From positions 217,174 to 281,173 of the forward strand of contig NZ_JABSNL010000004.1 in the NCBI RefSeq assembly GCF_013294025.1: a stretch of 64,000 bases of DNA. Reading direction: 5' to 3'. Of the stretch, positions 1 through 9,146 are shown in pieces; position 1 is the stretch's first letter, and every line of letters starts with the position of its first letter. The notes under the pieces are model-generated. The model saw only the letters and a list, made by a program, of their open reading frames with translations, ran no database searches and had not been told where the DNA came from. This DNA is from Flavobacterium aeripolare (GTDB taxonomy: Bacteria; Bacteroidota; Bacteroidia; Flavobacteriales; Flavobacteriaceae). Made by a program: the position numbers and the translations under genes.

Positions 1-29
1 AAAATTGTTTTAGTTAATTTGTCCTTAAT

Positions 30-1169
30 ATGAAAGTACAGCATCAGGTTATATTAGCTATTGGGAGCAATCAAGGCGATCGTCTTGAGAATATCAAACA
101 TTCTTTACAATTGATCCATCAAGAGGTGGGAACAGTAGTCAGGGTGTCATCACTTTATGAATCACCATCATGGGGATTTGAAAGTGATGCGTTTTATAAT
201 TGCGCGGTATTGATTCATACTTTTAGTACTGCAGAAGTTGTGTTAAACCAAATTCTAGAATTAGAAAAAAAGTTAGGGCGCATACGATTGGAGCAAGAAG
301 GATACCAAGCTAGATTGATAGATATTGATTTAATCTTTTTTGACGATGAAGTAATTGCTACTAGTAATTTGCAAGTTCCACATCCTTTATTGCAAGAAAG
401 AAACTTTGTACTATTGCCGCTTGCTGATTTAAAACTAGATATTGTACATCCTGTTTTAAAGAAAACAATCAAAGAATTAGTTGCTGCATCGGTTGATGAT
501 AGTGTGTGCGTAACTATTGGGACTTTACAAAACCCGCTTAGGGATATCCCATTAGAAAATTACAATTACATCGCTTTTGAAGGGAATATTGGTGCTGGGA
601 AAACAACTTTAACTAATAAAATAGCCGAAGATTTTAATGCTAAAACAGTACTAGAGCGCTTTGCTGATAACCCTTTTTTGCCTAAATTTTACGAAGATCA
701 AAATAGGTATGCGTTTCCGCTAGAAATGTCTTTTCTAGCAGATAGATACCAGCAGTTATCAGATGATTTAGCGCAATTTGATTTGTTCAAAGATTTTCTA
801 GTAGCCGACTATCATATTTTTAAATCATTGATATTTGCTAAGATCACTCTTGCAGATGATGAATATCGCTTGTACCGCAATTTATTTGATATTATATATA
901 AGGAAATGCCCAAGCCAGACCTTTATGTGTATTTATATCAAAATTCAGATCGACTACTTCAAAATATTAAAAAACGTGGTCGCGATTATGAGCAAAATAT
1001 TGCAGCAGACTATTTAGATAAAATCAACAGCGGTTATCTAGACTATATTAAATCTCAAAAAGATTTGAATGTTTTAATCGTGGATGTTTCTGATAAAGAC
1101 TTTGTCAAAAACCAATCGGATTACCTTTTTATTCTGGACGAAATTCGAAAAAAGCTCGCTTCAAATTAA
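30..1169 (+). CDS. folK: HPPK (FolK) - deoxynucleoside kinase fusion protein
   Basis: This is a two-domain cytoplasmic protein of 379 residues. Residues about 5-150 are 6-hydroxymethyl-7,8-dihydropterin pyrophosphokinase (folate synthesis): the start LAIGSNQGDR, the central RLEQEGYQARLIDIDL segment with its acidic metal ligands, and VPHPLLQERNFVLLPL are characteristic. Residues about 178-379 are a deoxynucleoside kinase (dNTP salvage) with the P-loop GNIGAGKTT near residue 185, an ERF motif and an RxxR-like lid (KKRGRDYEQ). Bare HPPK is about 160 residues and bare dNK about 205, so the length fits a full fusion. The fusion is known in Bacteroidetes. The stop codon overlaps the convergent trmH-like gene by 4 bases. 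Confidence 0.93.
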   Translation: MKVQHQVILAIGSNQGDRLENIKHSLQLIHQEVGTVVRVSSLYESPSWGFESDAFYNCAVLIHTFSTAEVVLNQILELEKKLGRIRLEQEGYQARLIDIDLIFFDDEVIATSNLQVPHPLLQERNFVLLPLADLKLDIVHPVLKKTIKELVAASVDDSVCVTIGTLQNPLRDIPLENYNYIAFEGNIGAGKTTLTNKIAEDFNAKTVLERFADNPFLPKFYEDQNRYAFPLEMSFLADRYQQLSDDLAQFDLFKDFLVADYHIFKSLIFAKITLADDEYRLYRNLFDIIYKEMPKPDLYVYLYQNSDRLLQNIKKRGRDYEQNIAADYLDKINSGYLDYIKSQKDLNVLIVDVSDKDFVKNQSDYLFILDEIRKKLASN

Positions 1170-1696
1170 TACTTGAATTGCTTGAATAGGTCCCAAATTA
1201 CGATTCCTGCACTTACTGAAATATTCAAGGAGTGCTTCGTTCCTAATTGCGGAATTTCGATACAGCCATCGCATAGTGCCACTGCTTCTTGATTTACACC
1301 GTGTACTTCGTTCCCAAAAACGACTGCGTAACGCTGCGAAGGATCGATTGTAAAACGCTGTAAAAATGTTGCACTTTCTACTTGCTCGATTGCTAGCGTG
1401 ATCACATTATCGTTTTTTAATTTTTGAATTACTTCCAATACATTTTCGTGATGTTCCCAACTCACAGTTTCTGTAGCGCCTAATGCGGTTTTGTGAATTT
1501 CCTTGTTAGGAGGAGTGGCAGTGATTCCGCACAGATATATTTTTTCGATTAAAAAAGCATCTGAAGTTCTAAAAACAGAACCAATATTGTGCAAACTTCT
1601 AATGTCGTCAAGTATAATCGTGATTGGGGTCTTGTCTGATTGTTTAAATGCCTCGACACTTTTACGCTCTAACTCGCTATTCTCTAATTTTCTCAT
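1166..1696 (-). CDS. TrmH/SpoU-family RNA 2'-O-methyltransferase
   Basis: This is a 176-residue SPOUT methyltransferase, which transfers methyl from S-adenosylmethionine to a ribose 2'-OH in tRNA or rRNA. The three SpoU motifs are visible: NIGSVFRTSDAF near residue 37, VFGNEVHGV near 125, and IPQLGTKHSLNISVSAGI near 148, which forms the knotted cofactor site. It is a minimal version without the N-terminal substrate-binding domain of RlmB-like enzymes, so the exact RNA target cannot be read from the sequence. It is convergent with the fusion gene on its left; a DUF1573 gene with its own terminator lies upstream on the same strand. Confidence 0.88.
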   Translation of the reverse strand: MRKLENSELERKSVEAFKQSDKTPITIILDDIRSLHNIGSVFRTSDAFLIEKIYLCGITATPPNKEIHKTALGATETVSWEHHENVLEVIQKLKNDNVITLAIEQVESATFLQRFTIDPSQRYAVVFGNEVHGVNQEAVALCDGCIEIPQLGTKHSLNISVSAGIVIWDLFKQFKY

Positions 1697-1713
1697 GCTA
1701 TTTTGTTTGTTGT

Positions 1714-1745
1714 AAAAAAAAAGCTTCCGTGTGAGGGAAGCTTTT
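1714..1745 (-). terminator. Rho-independent terminator of the DUF1573 gene
   Basis: An inverted repeat AAGCTTCC / GGAAGCTT (1721-1728 with 1736-1743) is followed on the minus strand by a run of T (the A run at 1714-1722 on plus). It lies just past the stop codon at 1766 and ends the DUF1573 transcript before the methyltransferase gene. Confidence 0.8.
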
Positions 1746-1765
1746 AAAAATATATTTTAGAGCTA

Positions 1766-2200
1766 TTAGCTTTTTGCAGCTGCATCAGCTAATACTTCAC
1801 CTTTAATAGTAAGTACTTTTGTAGGTTGTCCTGCAGCGTTTGACGTTACAGTTACTGTTTTAGTAAATTGACCTACTCTATCAGTAGCATATTTTACACC
1901 AATCACACCTTTTGCACCAGGAGCAATAGGCTCTCTTGGAGAAGTAGGAACTGTACAACCACAAGAACCTTGAGTGTTTGTAATGATTAATGGCTTGTTA
2001 CCGTTATTTGTAAATACAAATTCACGTTTTCCATCTGCGTTGTGTGCAATTTTACCGTAATCGATAGTTTCATTAACAAATGTCATTCCAGCTCCATCAA
2101 CTTTAGCAGTTGCAGCTTTAACTTTTTTAGTAGTTTCTTGAGCTTGAGAAGTTGTAACTCCTAAAACAACTAGCATTGCAAGTGTAAGTATTTTTTTCAT
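1766..2200 (-). CDS. Secreted DUF1573 domain protein
   Basis: This is a 144-residue exported protein. Residues 1-20 form a Sec signal peptide ending in TSQAQ. The rest is one DUF1573 Ig-like domain: ETIDYGKIAHNADGKREFVFTN, then GSCGCTVP with its conserved Cys pair, then a PGAKGVIGVKY strand. DUF1573 proteins are common and abundant in the Bacteroidetes cell envelope, and their function is unknown. The CGC motif may bind metal or form a disulphide (inference). It is a monocistronic gene with a strong terminator. No catalytic signature is seen. Confidence 0.88.
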   Translation of the reverse strand: MKKILTLAMLVVLGVTTSQAQETTKKVKAATAKVDGAGMTFVNETIDYGKIAHNADGKREFVFTNNGNKPLIITNTQGSCGCTVPTSPREPIAPGAKGVIGVKYATDRVGQFTKTVTVTSNAAGQPTKVLTIKGEVLADAAAKS

Positions 2201-2359
2201 GATTTTAATTTTATAATTATTTCAACAAATTTAAAGAAAAAATCGTGCCAATAACTTAAAATTACCCTAAAAGTCGTTATTTTTTTTATAGTAATTCGTT
2301 ATTGAAGATATAATATTTAAATTCGCTGCTGTAATAAACATCATTTAAAAGTAAATATT
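2201..2359. promoter_or_regulatory. Divergent promoter region between DUF1573 and mutS
   Basis: This is an AT-rich divergent spacer of 159 bases. Weak matches to a Bacteroidetes -7 element occur (for example TATAATATTT around 2310), but no complete TTG-N19-TAnnTTTG pair was found for mutS. No small gene is visible. Confidence 0.35.
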
Positions 2360-4966
2360 TTGGCAGCCAAAGATAAAGTCGTTAAGGAAACTCCGTTGAT
2401 GAAACAATATAATGATATAAAAAGAAAGTATCCTGATGCTTGCTTATTATTTCGTGTAGGTGATTTCTATGAAACCTTTGGGGAGGATGCAGTGCGAGCG
2501 TCTAAGATTCTCGGGATTACCTTAACAAAGCGTGGGGCAGGATCTGAAACAGAAACGGCTCTCGCTGGTTTTCCGCATCATTCGATAAATACCTATTTGC
2601 CAAAATTAGTAAAAGCAGGTTTGCGTGTCGCTATTTGTGATCAGTTAGAAGATCCTAAAATGACTAAAACTATCGTAAAACGTGGCGTTACTGAGTTAGT
2701 TACTCCTGGTGTTTCTATGAATGATGAAGTATTGCAGTCTAAAACTAATAATTTTTTAGCATCAGTTTACTTTGCTAATAAATCTATAGGGATTGCCTTT
2801 CTTGATGTGTCTACAGGTGAGTTTTTAACAGCTCAGGGAAATGCAGAGTATATTGATAAACTATTACAAAATTTCAATCCTTCAGAGGTTTTAATACCTA
2901 AAAATAACAAAAGTGATTTTAAACAAGCTTTTGGTGAAGACTATCACAGTTTTTATTTAGAGGATTGGATTTATAAAGAAGATTATGCATTTGAGACTTT
3001 GACTAAACATTTTCAAACCATCTCTTTAAAAGGTTTTGGTGTCGAAGATTTAAAAGAAGGAGTAATTGCGTCAGGAGCAATCTTATATTATTTAGGAGAA
3101 ACACAGCATAACAGAGTGCAGCACATCACCGCAATTCAGCGTATTGCCGAAGATGCTTATGTATGGATGGATCGCTTTACGATTCGTAATTTAGAGTTGT
3201 ATCATAGTTATAATCCTAATGCGGTTACATTACTAGATGTGATCGATAAAACGCTTTCGCCAATGGGTGGTCGTTTATTAAAAAGATGGTTAGCATTGCC
3301 TTTAAAGGAGGCTTCAAAAATAAAAAGTCGCCATCAAGTGGTTGCTTATCTCCAAGAAAATCAAGAAGTACTGCAGCTAATGCAGTCTCAAATTAAACAA
3401 ATCTCTGATCTAGAGCGTTTGATTTCTAAAATCGCAGCCGGAAAAGTATCGCCTCGCGAGGTGGTGTATCTTAAAGAATCATTAGATGCTGTTATTCCTA
3501 TGAAAACATTGGCTCTAGCAAGTTCTCAGGAAGCTGTAAAAGTAATTGGGGATAGTTTGCATAGCTGTGATTTGTTGCGTGAAAAAATTAAAGTTACGTT
3601 AAATCAAGATGCTCCTGTGGCTGTTGCCAAAGGGAATGCGATTGCTAAGGGTATTAGTGCAGAGCTTGATGAGTTAAGAGCAATATCTACCTCTGGAAAA
3701 GAATTCCTTGAAGGAATAGAAGCGCGTGAATCACAGCGCACCGGAATTACCTCTTTAAAAATTTCGTTTAATAACGTCTTTGGTTATTATATCGAAGTAA
3801 GGAACACCCATAAAGATAAGGTACCTACAGAGTGGATTAGAAAGCAAACGCTAGTAAATGCAGAGCGTTATATTACCGAAGAGTTAAAAGAGTATGAAGC
3901 TAAAATCCTTGGAGCCGAAGAGAAAATTCATAAAATCGAAGCCGAGTTATTTGAGCAACTAGTGGCTTGGATTGCTACTTATATTAAGCCAGTACAGTTA
4001 AATGCTAACTTAGTTGCGCAACTAGATTGCCTGTGTTCGTTTACACAGTTAGCGATCGAAAATAAATACAGCTGTCCAGAATTAGACGATACATTCGAAT
4101 TAGAAATAAAAAATGGTAGGCATCCTGTTATCGAAAAACAGCTGCCAGTTGGTACGTCTTATATTGCTAATGATGTGTACTTAGATCGTGAAACCCAGCA
4201 ATTAATTATGATTACAGGTCCGAATATGTCTGGTAAATCGGCTATTTTGCGTCAAACGGCACTTATTGTACTACTGGCCCAAATGGGAAGTTTTGTTCCT
4301 GCAGACAGTGTGCGAATGGGTGTTGTGGATAAGATTTTTACTCGAGTAGGGGCGAGTGACAATATCTCAATGGGGGAATCTACTTTCATGGTCGAGATGA
4401 ATGAGACGGCTTCTATCTTGAATAATATTTCTGATCGAAGTTTAGTGCTTCTGGATGAGATAGGTCGTGGAACGAGCACCTATGACGGAATCTCGATTGC
4501 TTGGGCTATTGCCGAGTTTTTACACGAGCATCCTTCAAGACCTAAAACGCTCTTTGCTACACATTACCACGAGCTAAATGAAATGACAGAGTCACTTTCA
4601 AGAATTCAAAACTATAATGTAGCAGTAAAAGAATTAAAAGACAATGTGCTTTTTATTCGAAAATTAGTAAAAGGCGGTAGTGCGCATAGTTTCGGAATTC
4701 ATGTAGCGAAGATGGCTGGTATGCCTCAAATTGTTTTGTTAAAAGCGCAGAAGATTTTGAAGAAGCTTGAGAAAAATCATTCGGGAGAAGTTTTAAACGG
4801 AATTAAGGCAGAGCAAGACGAAATGCAAATGAGTTTTTTCAATTTAGACGACCCTTTATTAGAAGAGATAAAAGAGGAAATATTAAACTTAGATGTTAAT
4901 ACAATCACGCCTGTAGAAGCATTAATGAAGCTGAATGAAATAAAAAGAATGATCACTAGAAAATAA
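2360..4966 (+). CDS. mutS: DNA mismatch repair ATPase MutS
   Basis: MutS binds mismatched bases and starts repair in the cytoplasm. The 868-residue length is normal. The N-terminal mismatch-binding domain has the FYE motif in [11 protein letters not shown] near residue 36. The connector, lever and clamp regions follow. The C-terminal ABC-type ATPase has Walker A GPNMSGKS at 620-627, the STFMVEM and Walker [14 protein letters not shown] segments, and ATHYHEL. The chosen start is TTG at 2360, giving [17 protein letters not shown], the N terminus expected for flavobacterial MutS. The first ATG would lose 13 residues of that block. It is monocistronic and upstream of a tRNA pair. Confidence 0.97.
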   Translation: MAAKDKVVKETPLMKQYNDIKRKYPDACLLFRVGDFYETFGEDAVRASKILGITLTKRGAGSETETALAGFPHHSINTYLPKLVKAGLRVAICDQLEDPKMTKTIVKRGVTELVTPGVSMNDEVLQSKTNNFLASVYFANKSIGIAFLDVSTGEFLTAQGNAEYIDKLLQNFNPSEVLIPKNNKSDFKQAFGEDYHSFYLEDWIYKEDYAFETLTKHFQTISLKGFGVEDLKEGVIASGAILYYLGETQHNRVQHITAIQRIAEDAYVWMDRFTIRNLELYHSYNPNAVTLLDVIDKTLSPMGGRLLKRWLALPLKEASKIKSRHQVVAYLQENQEVLQLMQSQIKQISDLERLISKIAAGKVSPREVVYLKESLDAVIPMKTLALASSQEAVKVIGDSLHSCDLLREKIKVTLNQDAPVAVAKGNAIAKGISAELDELRAISTSGKEFLEGIEARESQRTGITSLKISFNNVFGYYIEVRNTHKDKVPTEWIRKQTLVNAERYITEELKEYEAKILGAEEKIHKIEAELFEQLVAWIATYIKPVQLNANLVAQLDCLCSFTQLAIENKYSCPELDDTFELEIKNGRHPVIEKQLPVGTSYIANDVYLDRETQQLIMITGPNMSGKSAILRQTALIVLLAQMGSFVPADSVRMGVVDKIFTRVGASDNISMGESTFMVEMNETASILNNISDRSLVLLDEIGRGTSTYDGISIAWAIAEFLHEHPSRPKTLFATHYHELNEMTESLSRIQNYNVAVKELKDNVLFIRKLVKGGSAHSFGIHVAKMAGMPQIVLLKAQKILKKLEKNHSGEVLNGIKAEQDEMQMSFFNLDDPLLEEIKEEILNLDVNTITPVEALMKLNEIKRMITRK

Positions 4967-5031
4967 TTTATTTTTAAAGTTTAGGTTATCAGAGTATTAT
5001 AAAATAATTAAAAATATTATTTCTAAAGTAC

Positions 5032-5061
5032 TTGTTTAATTGGATAAATGTCTTAAATTTG
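5032..5061 (+). promoter_or_regulatory. Bacteroidetes-type promoter of the tRNA-Gly/tRNA-Leu unit
   Basis: TTG at 5032-5034, a 19-base spacer, then TAAATTTG at 5054-5061 match the Bacteroidetes sigma consensus TTG-N19-TAnnTTTG exactly. The -7 element ends 48 bases ahead of tRNA-Gly. Confidence 0.7.
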
Positions 5062-5109
5062 CCACCGCAATACACAACAAGTATTGTTGTTCTTATCAAG
5101 AATTGAAAT

Positions 5110-5182
5110 GCGAAAATAGCTCAGTTGGTAGAGCGCGACCTTGCCAAGGTCGAGGTCGCGGGTTCGAGCCCCGTTTTTCGCT
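5110..5182 (+). tRNA. tRNA-Gly (anticodon GCC)
   Basis: This is a full cloverleaf of 73 bases. The acceptor stem is GCGAAAA with TTTTCGC, the D-loop region is AGCTCAGTTGGTAGAGC, the anticodon loop is CTTGCCAAG with anticodon GCC, and the T-arm contains GGTTCGAGCCC. The next bases after the discriminator T are CCA (5183-5185), so the CCA end appears to be encoded. It is the first gene of a two-tRNA transcript. Confidence 0.97.
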
Positions 5183-5196
5183 CCACGTCACATAAT

Positions 5197-5282
5197 GCTC
5201 GGATGGTGAAATTGGTAGACACGCTGGACTTAAAATCCAGTGAACAGCAATGTTCGTGCGGGTTCAAGTCCCGCTCTGAGTA
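5197..5282 (+). tRNA. tRNA-Leu (anticodon UAA)
   Basis: This is an 86-base class II tRNA with a long variable arm (GAACAGCAATGTTC). The acceptor stem is GCTCGGA with TCTGAGT, the anticodon stem is CTGGA/TCCAG around CTTAAAA (anticodon TAA), and the T-arm contains GGTTCAAGTCC. It starts 14 bases after tRNA-Gly and is ended by the hairpin that follows. CCA is not encoded. Confidence 0.97.
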
Positions 5283-5285
5283 CTA

Positions 5286-5316
5286 AAGCCTCTTCTTTTG
5301 AAGAGGCTTTTTTTTT
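5286..5316 (+). terminator. Terminator of the tRNA-Gly/tRNA-Leu unit
   Basis: There is a perfect 10-base hairpin, AAGCCTCTTC (5286-5295) with GAAGAGGCTT (5300-5309), with a TTTT loop and a T tail. It starts 4 bases after tRNA-Leu. Confidence 0.9.
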
Positions 5317-5387
5317 GCTTTTTTTTTAAAGCATTTGTATTTATCGTTTTCTCTTTTATTTGTTCAAAATCACAATTATATTTAAAT

Positions 5388-5735
5388 ATGGCTTCTCTAG
5401 TAATTACAAAACGTTTTAGCGGCGACTATAAATTTGAGCTTACTTCAAGAAAAGGAAAGACGATATTTACTAGTAATCCTTATGAGCTAAGAATGGATTG
5501 CGAGGCCGATGCAGAACGATTGAAATTGCTTTTTGAAAGCTGCTCTTATGTTAAGTTTAAAACAACAAAGGGGAAGTTCTTTTTTAGGGTTGTCGTCGAT
5601 GGAGTGGTGATTGCAACGAGTAGAAAATACAGTACAGAGTTAATGGTGCAGAAAGGAATTGCTGAAATTGTAAAATATGGTTCTAAAGCTGAGATTTTAG
5701 ATTTTTCCAATAATGATTTTACGTTTACTGATTAA
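5388..5735 (+). CDS. YegP-like DUF1508 family protein
   Basis: This is a small cytoplasmic protein of 115 residues from the ATG at 5388, starting MASLVITKRFSGDYKFELTS. The first half carries the DUF1508 (YegP) pattern, in which a short repeat shaped like F-K-L-x-A-x-N-G-x-x-I appears here as YKFELTSRKGKTIFTSNPY. The function of this family is not established. An upstream ATG in the same frame at 5298 would start inside the tRNA terminator and add a run of hydrophobic residues, so it was rejected. The gene is followed by a bidirectional terminator. Confidence 0.72.
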   Translation: MASLVITKRFSGDYKFELTSRKGKTIFTSNPYELRMDCEADAERLKLLFESCSYVKFKTTKGKFFFRVVVDGVVIATSRKYSTELMVQKGIAEIVKYGSKAEILDFSNNDFTFTD

Positions 5736-5756
5736 ACGTTGGTTTTAATAAATAGC

Positions 5757-5787
5757 AAAGGCGCTCTTTTTATAAAGAGCGCCTTTT
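5757..5787 (+). terminator. Terminator after the DUF1508 gene
   Basis: A GC-rich hairpin, AAAGGCGCTCTTT with AAAGAGCGCCTTT, ends in a T run and lies 22 bases after the stop codon. Confidence 0.88.
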
Positions 5788-5825
5788 TATTGGTGTTTAC
5801 TTAAAAGTAAAAAATAGCTAAAATA

Positions 5826-5857
5826 AAAAAGCCATCACGCTTGCGCGGATGGCTTTG
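5826..5857 (-). terminator. Terminator of the small lipoprotein gene
   Basis: On the minus strand, AAAGCCATC and GATGGCTTT flank a GC-rich apical part, followed by T residues. It lies about 20 bases beyond the stop codon at 5878. Confidence 0.85.
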
Positions 5858-5877
5858 ATTTTAGAATTTAATTCTGA

Positions 5878-6096
5878 TTAGTGTGCAGCTTCAGTTGCAG
5901 TTTCAGCAGCATCAGTTGCTACAGTAGAAGCAGAATCCATTACTTGTGCAGCAGAATCCATTACTTGAGCAGCAGAATCAACAACAACAGCAGAAGAATC
6001 TACAGCCATAGTGTCTTCAGCAGCAGCGTCAGCTTTTTTACAAGAAACAACAGTTAATACAGCAATAGCAGCTAAACTTAAAAATACTTTTTTCAT
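5878..6096 (-). CDS. Small alanine/serine/valine-rich lipoprotein
   Basis: This 72-residue protein has a lipoprotein signal peptide (MKKVFLSLAAIAVLTVVSC) with the lipobox TVVSC, so Cys19 is the likely lipidated residue. The mature part is low-complexity, rich in Ala, Ser, Val and Asp, and contains the 7-residue unit AQVMDSA twice in tandem. No enzyme motif is present. A strong dedicated terminator and good signal peptide support a real gene. It may be a small envelope spacer or stress lipoprotein, but the function is unknown. Confidence 0.78.
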   Translation of the reverse strand: MKKVFLSLAAIAVLTVVSCKKADAAAEDTMAVDSSAVVVDSAAQVMDSAAQVMDSASTVATDAAETATEAAH

Positions 6097-6524
6097 CTTA
6101 ATTTAATATAAAGGTTAATTATTAATTCGACGCAAAGATATAAAATTTTTGATATGTAAATTATTTTTTGAATTTTTTTTTAAAAATAATTAATCTTTTT
6201 TGTCTTAGTGGTTTAGAGCAATATCTGTGCCTAAAAATTGTGCTCCTTAAAAAGGGATTAACGTGCAATTAATTACTGCTGCTTCTGGCAGGAATATTTG
6301 AACAAAACAGCGCCTATGAAAAGCTTGAATTAGAAAAGCAAAACGCGGGTATAGACTGTTTTGTGTTGGTTTATAGGTTTTTAAGGCTCTATTTACTTCT
6401 ACTTTATTTATTGAGCTGCTTTTTAATAAGGCTAATAAATAACCTAATTAATTCTTTACTTATGAATTACTAAAAGCTTTAAGTGTATAAAAAAGTAACA
6501 CTATAGTAGTGGGGTTATTCTAGT
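6097..6524. other. Intergenic gap, no supported gene
   Basis: These 428 AT-rich bases lie between the lipoprotein start and the Kdo transferase stop. A stop-free stretch of about 65 codons (roughly 6283-6480, plus strand) has no start codon and no recognisable motif. No strong terminator, tRNA or repeat was identified. Confidence 0.5.
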
Positions 6525-7769
6525 TTAAATTGTAGCAGATTGTGCAACATAATTCATTATGATTTGCGTTGCGCCTTTATTCATGTCAATAAAGGTACTG
6601 CAGATGTGTCCTTTTTCATAACGCAGCATTTCGTCACGTACTAATTCCTCCATTTTTAACGTTAGCTCGGCTAAATTTTGAATGGCTGTACAGCCCTCTA
6701 AATTGATTAAGGCAGTAGCTTCTGCAAAATGGGAATAGTTAGGTCCTATTACTATAGGTACGCCAAAAGTGGCTGGCTCTAATATATTGTGGACTCCTGG
6801 ATTTCCAAAACCTCCTCCTACATAAGCAATATCAGCATAGCTGTATATTTTTGTCAAAATTCCTATAGTATCTATAATTAAGACATCGTATTCACTTAGG
6901 TCTTTGCCTTCACGTTCTGAAAATAGAATCGTCTTGCGGGTGATGCCCGTTTTCAATTCATTAATTTGCTCAGGTTTTATATTATGAGGAGCAATGATAA
7001 ATTTGGTTGCCAGCTTCGTTGTATTAATGTATTGTGTTAATAGTACTTCGTCTTTAGGCCACGAACTTCCAACAACTACGGTAAGCTGATCATTTTTAAA
7101 TTCTGAAATAAAATCTAAGCGGTTGTCTTTCTCTACTATAGCTGCTACGCGATCAAAGCGAGTATCTCCCGAGATGGCGACATTATTTTTGCCTATACTT
7201 GCTAACAGTTTTTTTGATTGTTCATTTTGAACAAAAAAGTAGGTAAAGGCGTCGAGTGCCTTTCGATAAAAACCTCCATACCATTTAAAGAATGCTTGGT
7301 TCTCTCTTAAAATACCCGAAATTAAATATGTCTTTATGTTTCTAGATTGGAGTTCGTTTAAATAGTTAGGCCAAAATTCATATTTAATGAAGAATACTAA
7401 ATCAGGTTGTGCCAATGCAATAAATTCCTTGGCATTTCCTCTAGTGTCTAATGGTAAGTAGAGGGTAAGGTCAGCTACTGTATTGTTTTTTCGAACCTCA
7501 TATCCAGATGGAGAGAAAAAAGTAACAATGATTTTATGTGTAGGGTAAGTGGCTTTTACCTTTTCGATAACGGGTAGCCCTTGCTCATATTCTCCTAAAG
7601 ATGCGGCGTGAAACCAGATCGTTTTGTCTTGAGGTGCTATTTTTTGTGATAGAATGGTAAAAACATCTTTTCTTCCTGCGACAAACAGCTTCATTTTTGG
7701 ATTAAAGAGTGCTATTAAAGCAAGTATTTTTGAAGTGATGATTGCAAAACAATTGTATAGGAAAAACAT
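6525..7769 (-). CDS. waaA: 3-deoxy-D-manno-octulosonic acid (Kdo) transferase
   Basis: This inner-membrane-anchored glycosyltransferase adds Kdo from CMP-Kdo to lipid A precursor. The 414-residue length fits the family. The N terminus (MFFLYNCFAIITSKILALIAL) is a membrane anchor. The Glycos_transf_N domain has HAASLGEYEQGLPV with the likely catalytic Glu, and KIIVTFFSPSGYEVR. The second half has VVGSSWPKDE, IIAPHNIKPEQI, YADIAYVGGGFG and GVHNILEPATFGVPIVIGPNY. The ATG at 7769 was chosen because it starts the anchor; an in-frame ATG 10 codons upstream adds an atypical extension. Sugar-nucleotide genes are divergent to it. Confidence 0.92.
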   Translation of the reverse strand: MFFLYNCFAIITSKILALIALFNPKMKLFVAGRKDVFTILSQKIAPQDKTIWFHAASLGEYEQGLPVIEKVKATYPTHKIIVTFFSPSGYEVRKNNTVADLTLYLPLDTRGNAKEFIALAQPDLVFFIKYEFWPNYLNELQSRNIKTYLISGILRENQAFFKWYGGFYRKALDAFTYFFVQNEQSKKLLASIGKNNVAISGDTRFDRVAAIVEKDNRLDFISEFKNDQLTVVVGSSWPKDEVLLTQYINTTKLATKFIIAPHNIKPEQINELKTGITRKTILFSEREGKDLSEYDVLIIDTIGILTKIYSYADIAYVGGGFGNPGVHNILEPATFGVPIVIGPNYSHFAEATALINLEGCTAIQNLAELTLKMEELVRDEMLRYEKGHICSTFIDMNKGATQIIMNYVAQSATI

Positions 7770-7938
7770 GAGTTGTATTTTTTGGAAGCTAAAATACATA
7801 TTTTATTCCGAATCTTGTTTTTACTATAGCTCGCCAAGCACTGTACTCTTACTGTTGGCGTCAGCTATGCAAATAAAAAGCTATTCTGAATTTAGTGTGA
7901 TTATAAATTCTTAATTTTGTATTTATAATTTTTATCGA

Positions 7939-9069
7939 ATGAAAAAAATACAAATGGTTGACCTAAAAAGTCAATACGAAAAAATAAAAGAGACTGTTAA
8001 CGTTTCTATCCAAGAAGTTTTAGATACAAATACGTACATCAACGGACCCGAAGTTCATAAATTTCAAAAGAATTTAGAGGATTATTTAGGTGTTAAGCAT
8101 GTAATTCCTTGTGCAAATGGTACTGATGCCTTGCAAATAGCAATGATGGGATTAGGTTTGCAACCAGGTGACGAAGTAATCACTGCCGATTTTACTTTTG
8201 CTGCTACTGTTGAAGTTATTGCATTGTTGCAATTAACACCAGTATTAGTAGATGTTGATATGTACAATATGAATATTTCTATTGATGCAATCAAAAAAGC
8301 AATTACTCCAAAAACAAAGGCAATCGTTCCTGTTCATTTATTTGGGCGTGCTGCTAATATGGAAGCGATTATGGCTATTGCCAAAGAACATAACTTATAT
8401 GTGATAGAAGATAATGCGCAAGCTATAGGAGCCAACTGTAAATCGTCTGACGGTGCTAAGCAAAAAGCGGGTACTATAGGACATGTAGGAGCGACTTCGT
8501 TTTTTCCTTCTAAAAATTTAGGGTGTTATGGTGATGGTGGTGCAATTTTTACAAATGATGATGCACTGGCACATACGTTACGCGGAATTGTAAATCACGG
8601 AATGTACGAACGTTACCACCACGATGTTGTGGGTGTAAATTCTCGTTTAGATAGTATTCAAGCAGCAGTTTTAAACACAAAGTTACCTTTACTGGATCAA
8701 TATAATGCAGCGAGGCAAGATGCAGCGAGAAAATACTCTGCAGCTTTTGAAGGGCACAAAAATATTATTGCGCCTCAAATTTGTGATATCTGTGACTGTC
8801 ATGTATTTCATCAATATACATTACGTATTCTTGATGCTGATAGAAATGGCTTAATGCAACATTTATTAGATAAAGGAATTCCTTGTGCTATTTATTACCC
8901 AATTCCGCTACACTCACAAAAGGCGTATGTAGACGAAAGATATAAGGAAGAAGATTTTCCAGTTACAAATCAATTGGTTCAAGAGGTATTGTCATTACCA
9001 ATGCATACTGAACTTGATGACGAACAAATAAAATTCATTACCGATAGTGTTTTAGAATTTTTAAAATAA
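7939..9069 (+). CDS. DegT/DnrJ/EryC1-family PLP-dependent sugar aminotransferase
   Basis: This 376-residue cytoplasmic enzyme transfers an amino group to a nucleotide-linked keto sugar, usually for LPS, capsule or glycoprotein glycans. The start MVDLKSQYEKI is typical. Further motifs are NGTDALQIAMMGLGLQPGDEVI, the PLP-phosphate and ring contacts, VIEDNAQAIGA with the conserved Asp, and FFPSKNLGCYGDGG with the Schiff-base Lys. NSRLDSIQAAVL and IYYPIPLHSQ complete the family pattern. A possible -7 element TAATTTTG lies at 7912-7919. It is followed by its own terminator and galE. The precise sugar substrate cannot be told. Confidence 0.9.
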   Translation: MKKIQMVDLKSQYEKIKETVNVSIQEVLDTNTYINGPEVHKFQKNLEDYLGVKHVIPCANGTDALQIAMMGLGLQPGDEVITADFTFAATVEVIALLQLTPVLVDVDMYNMNISIDAIKKAITPKTKAIVPVHLFGRAANMEAIMAIAKEHNLYVIEDNAQAIGANCKSSDGAKQKAGTIGHVGATSFFPSKNLGCYGDGGAIFTNDDALAHTLRGIVNHGMYERYHHDVVGVNSRLDSIQAAVLNTKLPLLDQYNAARQDAARKYSAAFEGHKNIIAPQICDICDCHVFHQYTLRILDADRNGLMQHLLDKGIPCAIYYPIPLHSQKAYVDERYKEEDFPVTNQLVQEVLSLPMHTELDDEQIKFITDSVLEFLK

Positions 9070-9075
9070 GGAATG

Positions 9076-9101
9076 AAGACGCGATTAATCGCGTCTTTTT
9101 T
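9076..9101 (+). terminator. Terminator after the aminotransferase gene
   Basis: A perfect inverted repeat, AAGACGCGA with TCGCGTCTT around TTAA, is followed by T residues. Confidence 0.88.
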
Positions 9102-9146
9102 ATGAAGCAAAAAAATAGCATAACCATTAATATTTAAACATAAAAG

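Noticed and set aside
5298..5387. Upstream in-frame start for the DUF1508 gene
   Set aside because: It begins inside the tRNA terminator and adds a hydrophobic stretch not expected for this family; ATG at 5388 is better.
6283..6480. Stop-free stretch of about 65 codons in the 428-base gap
   Set aside because: No start codon, ribosome-binding context or recognisable motif; likely chance in AT-rich DNA.
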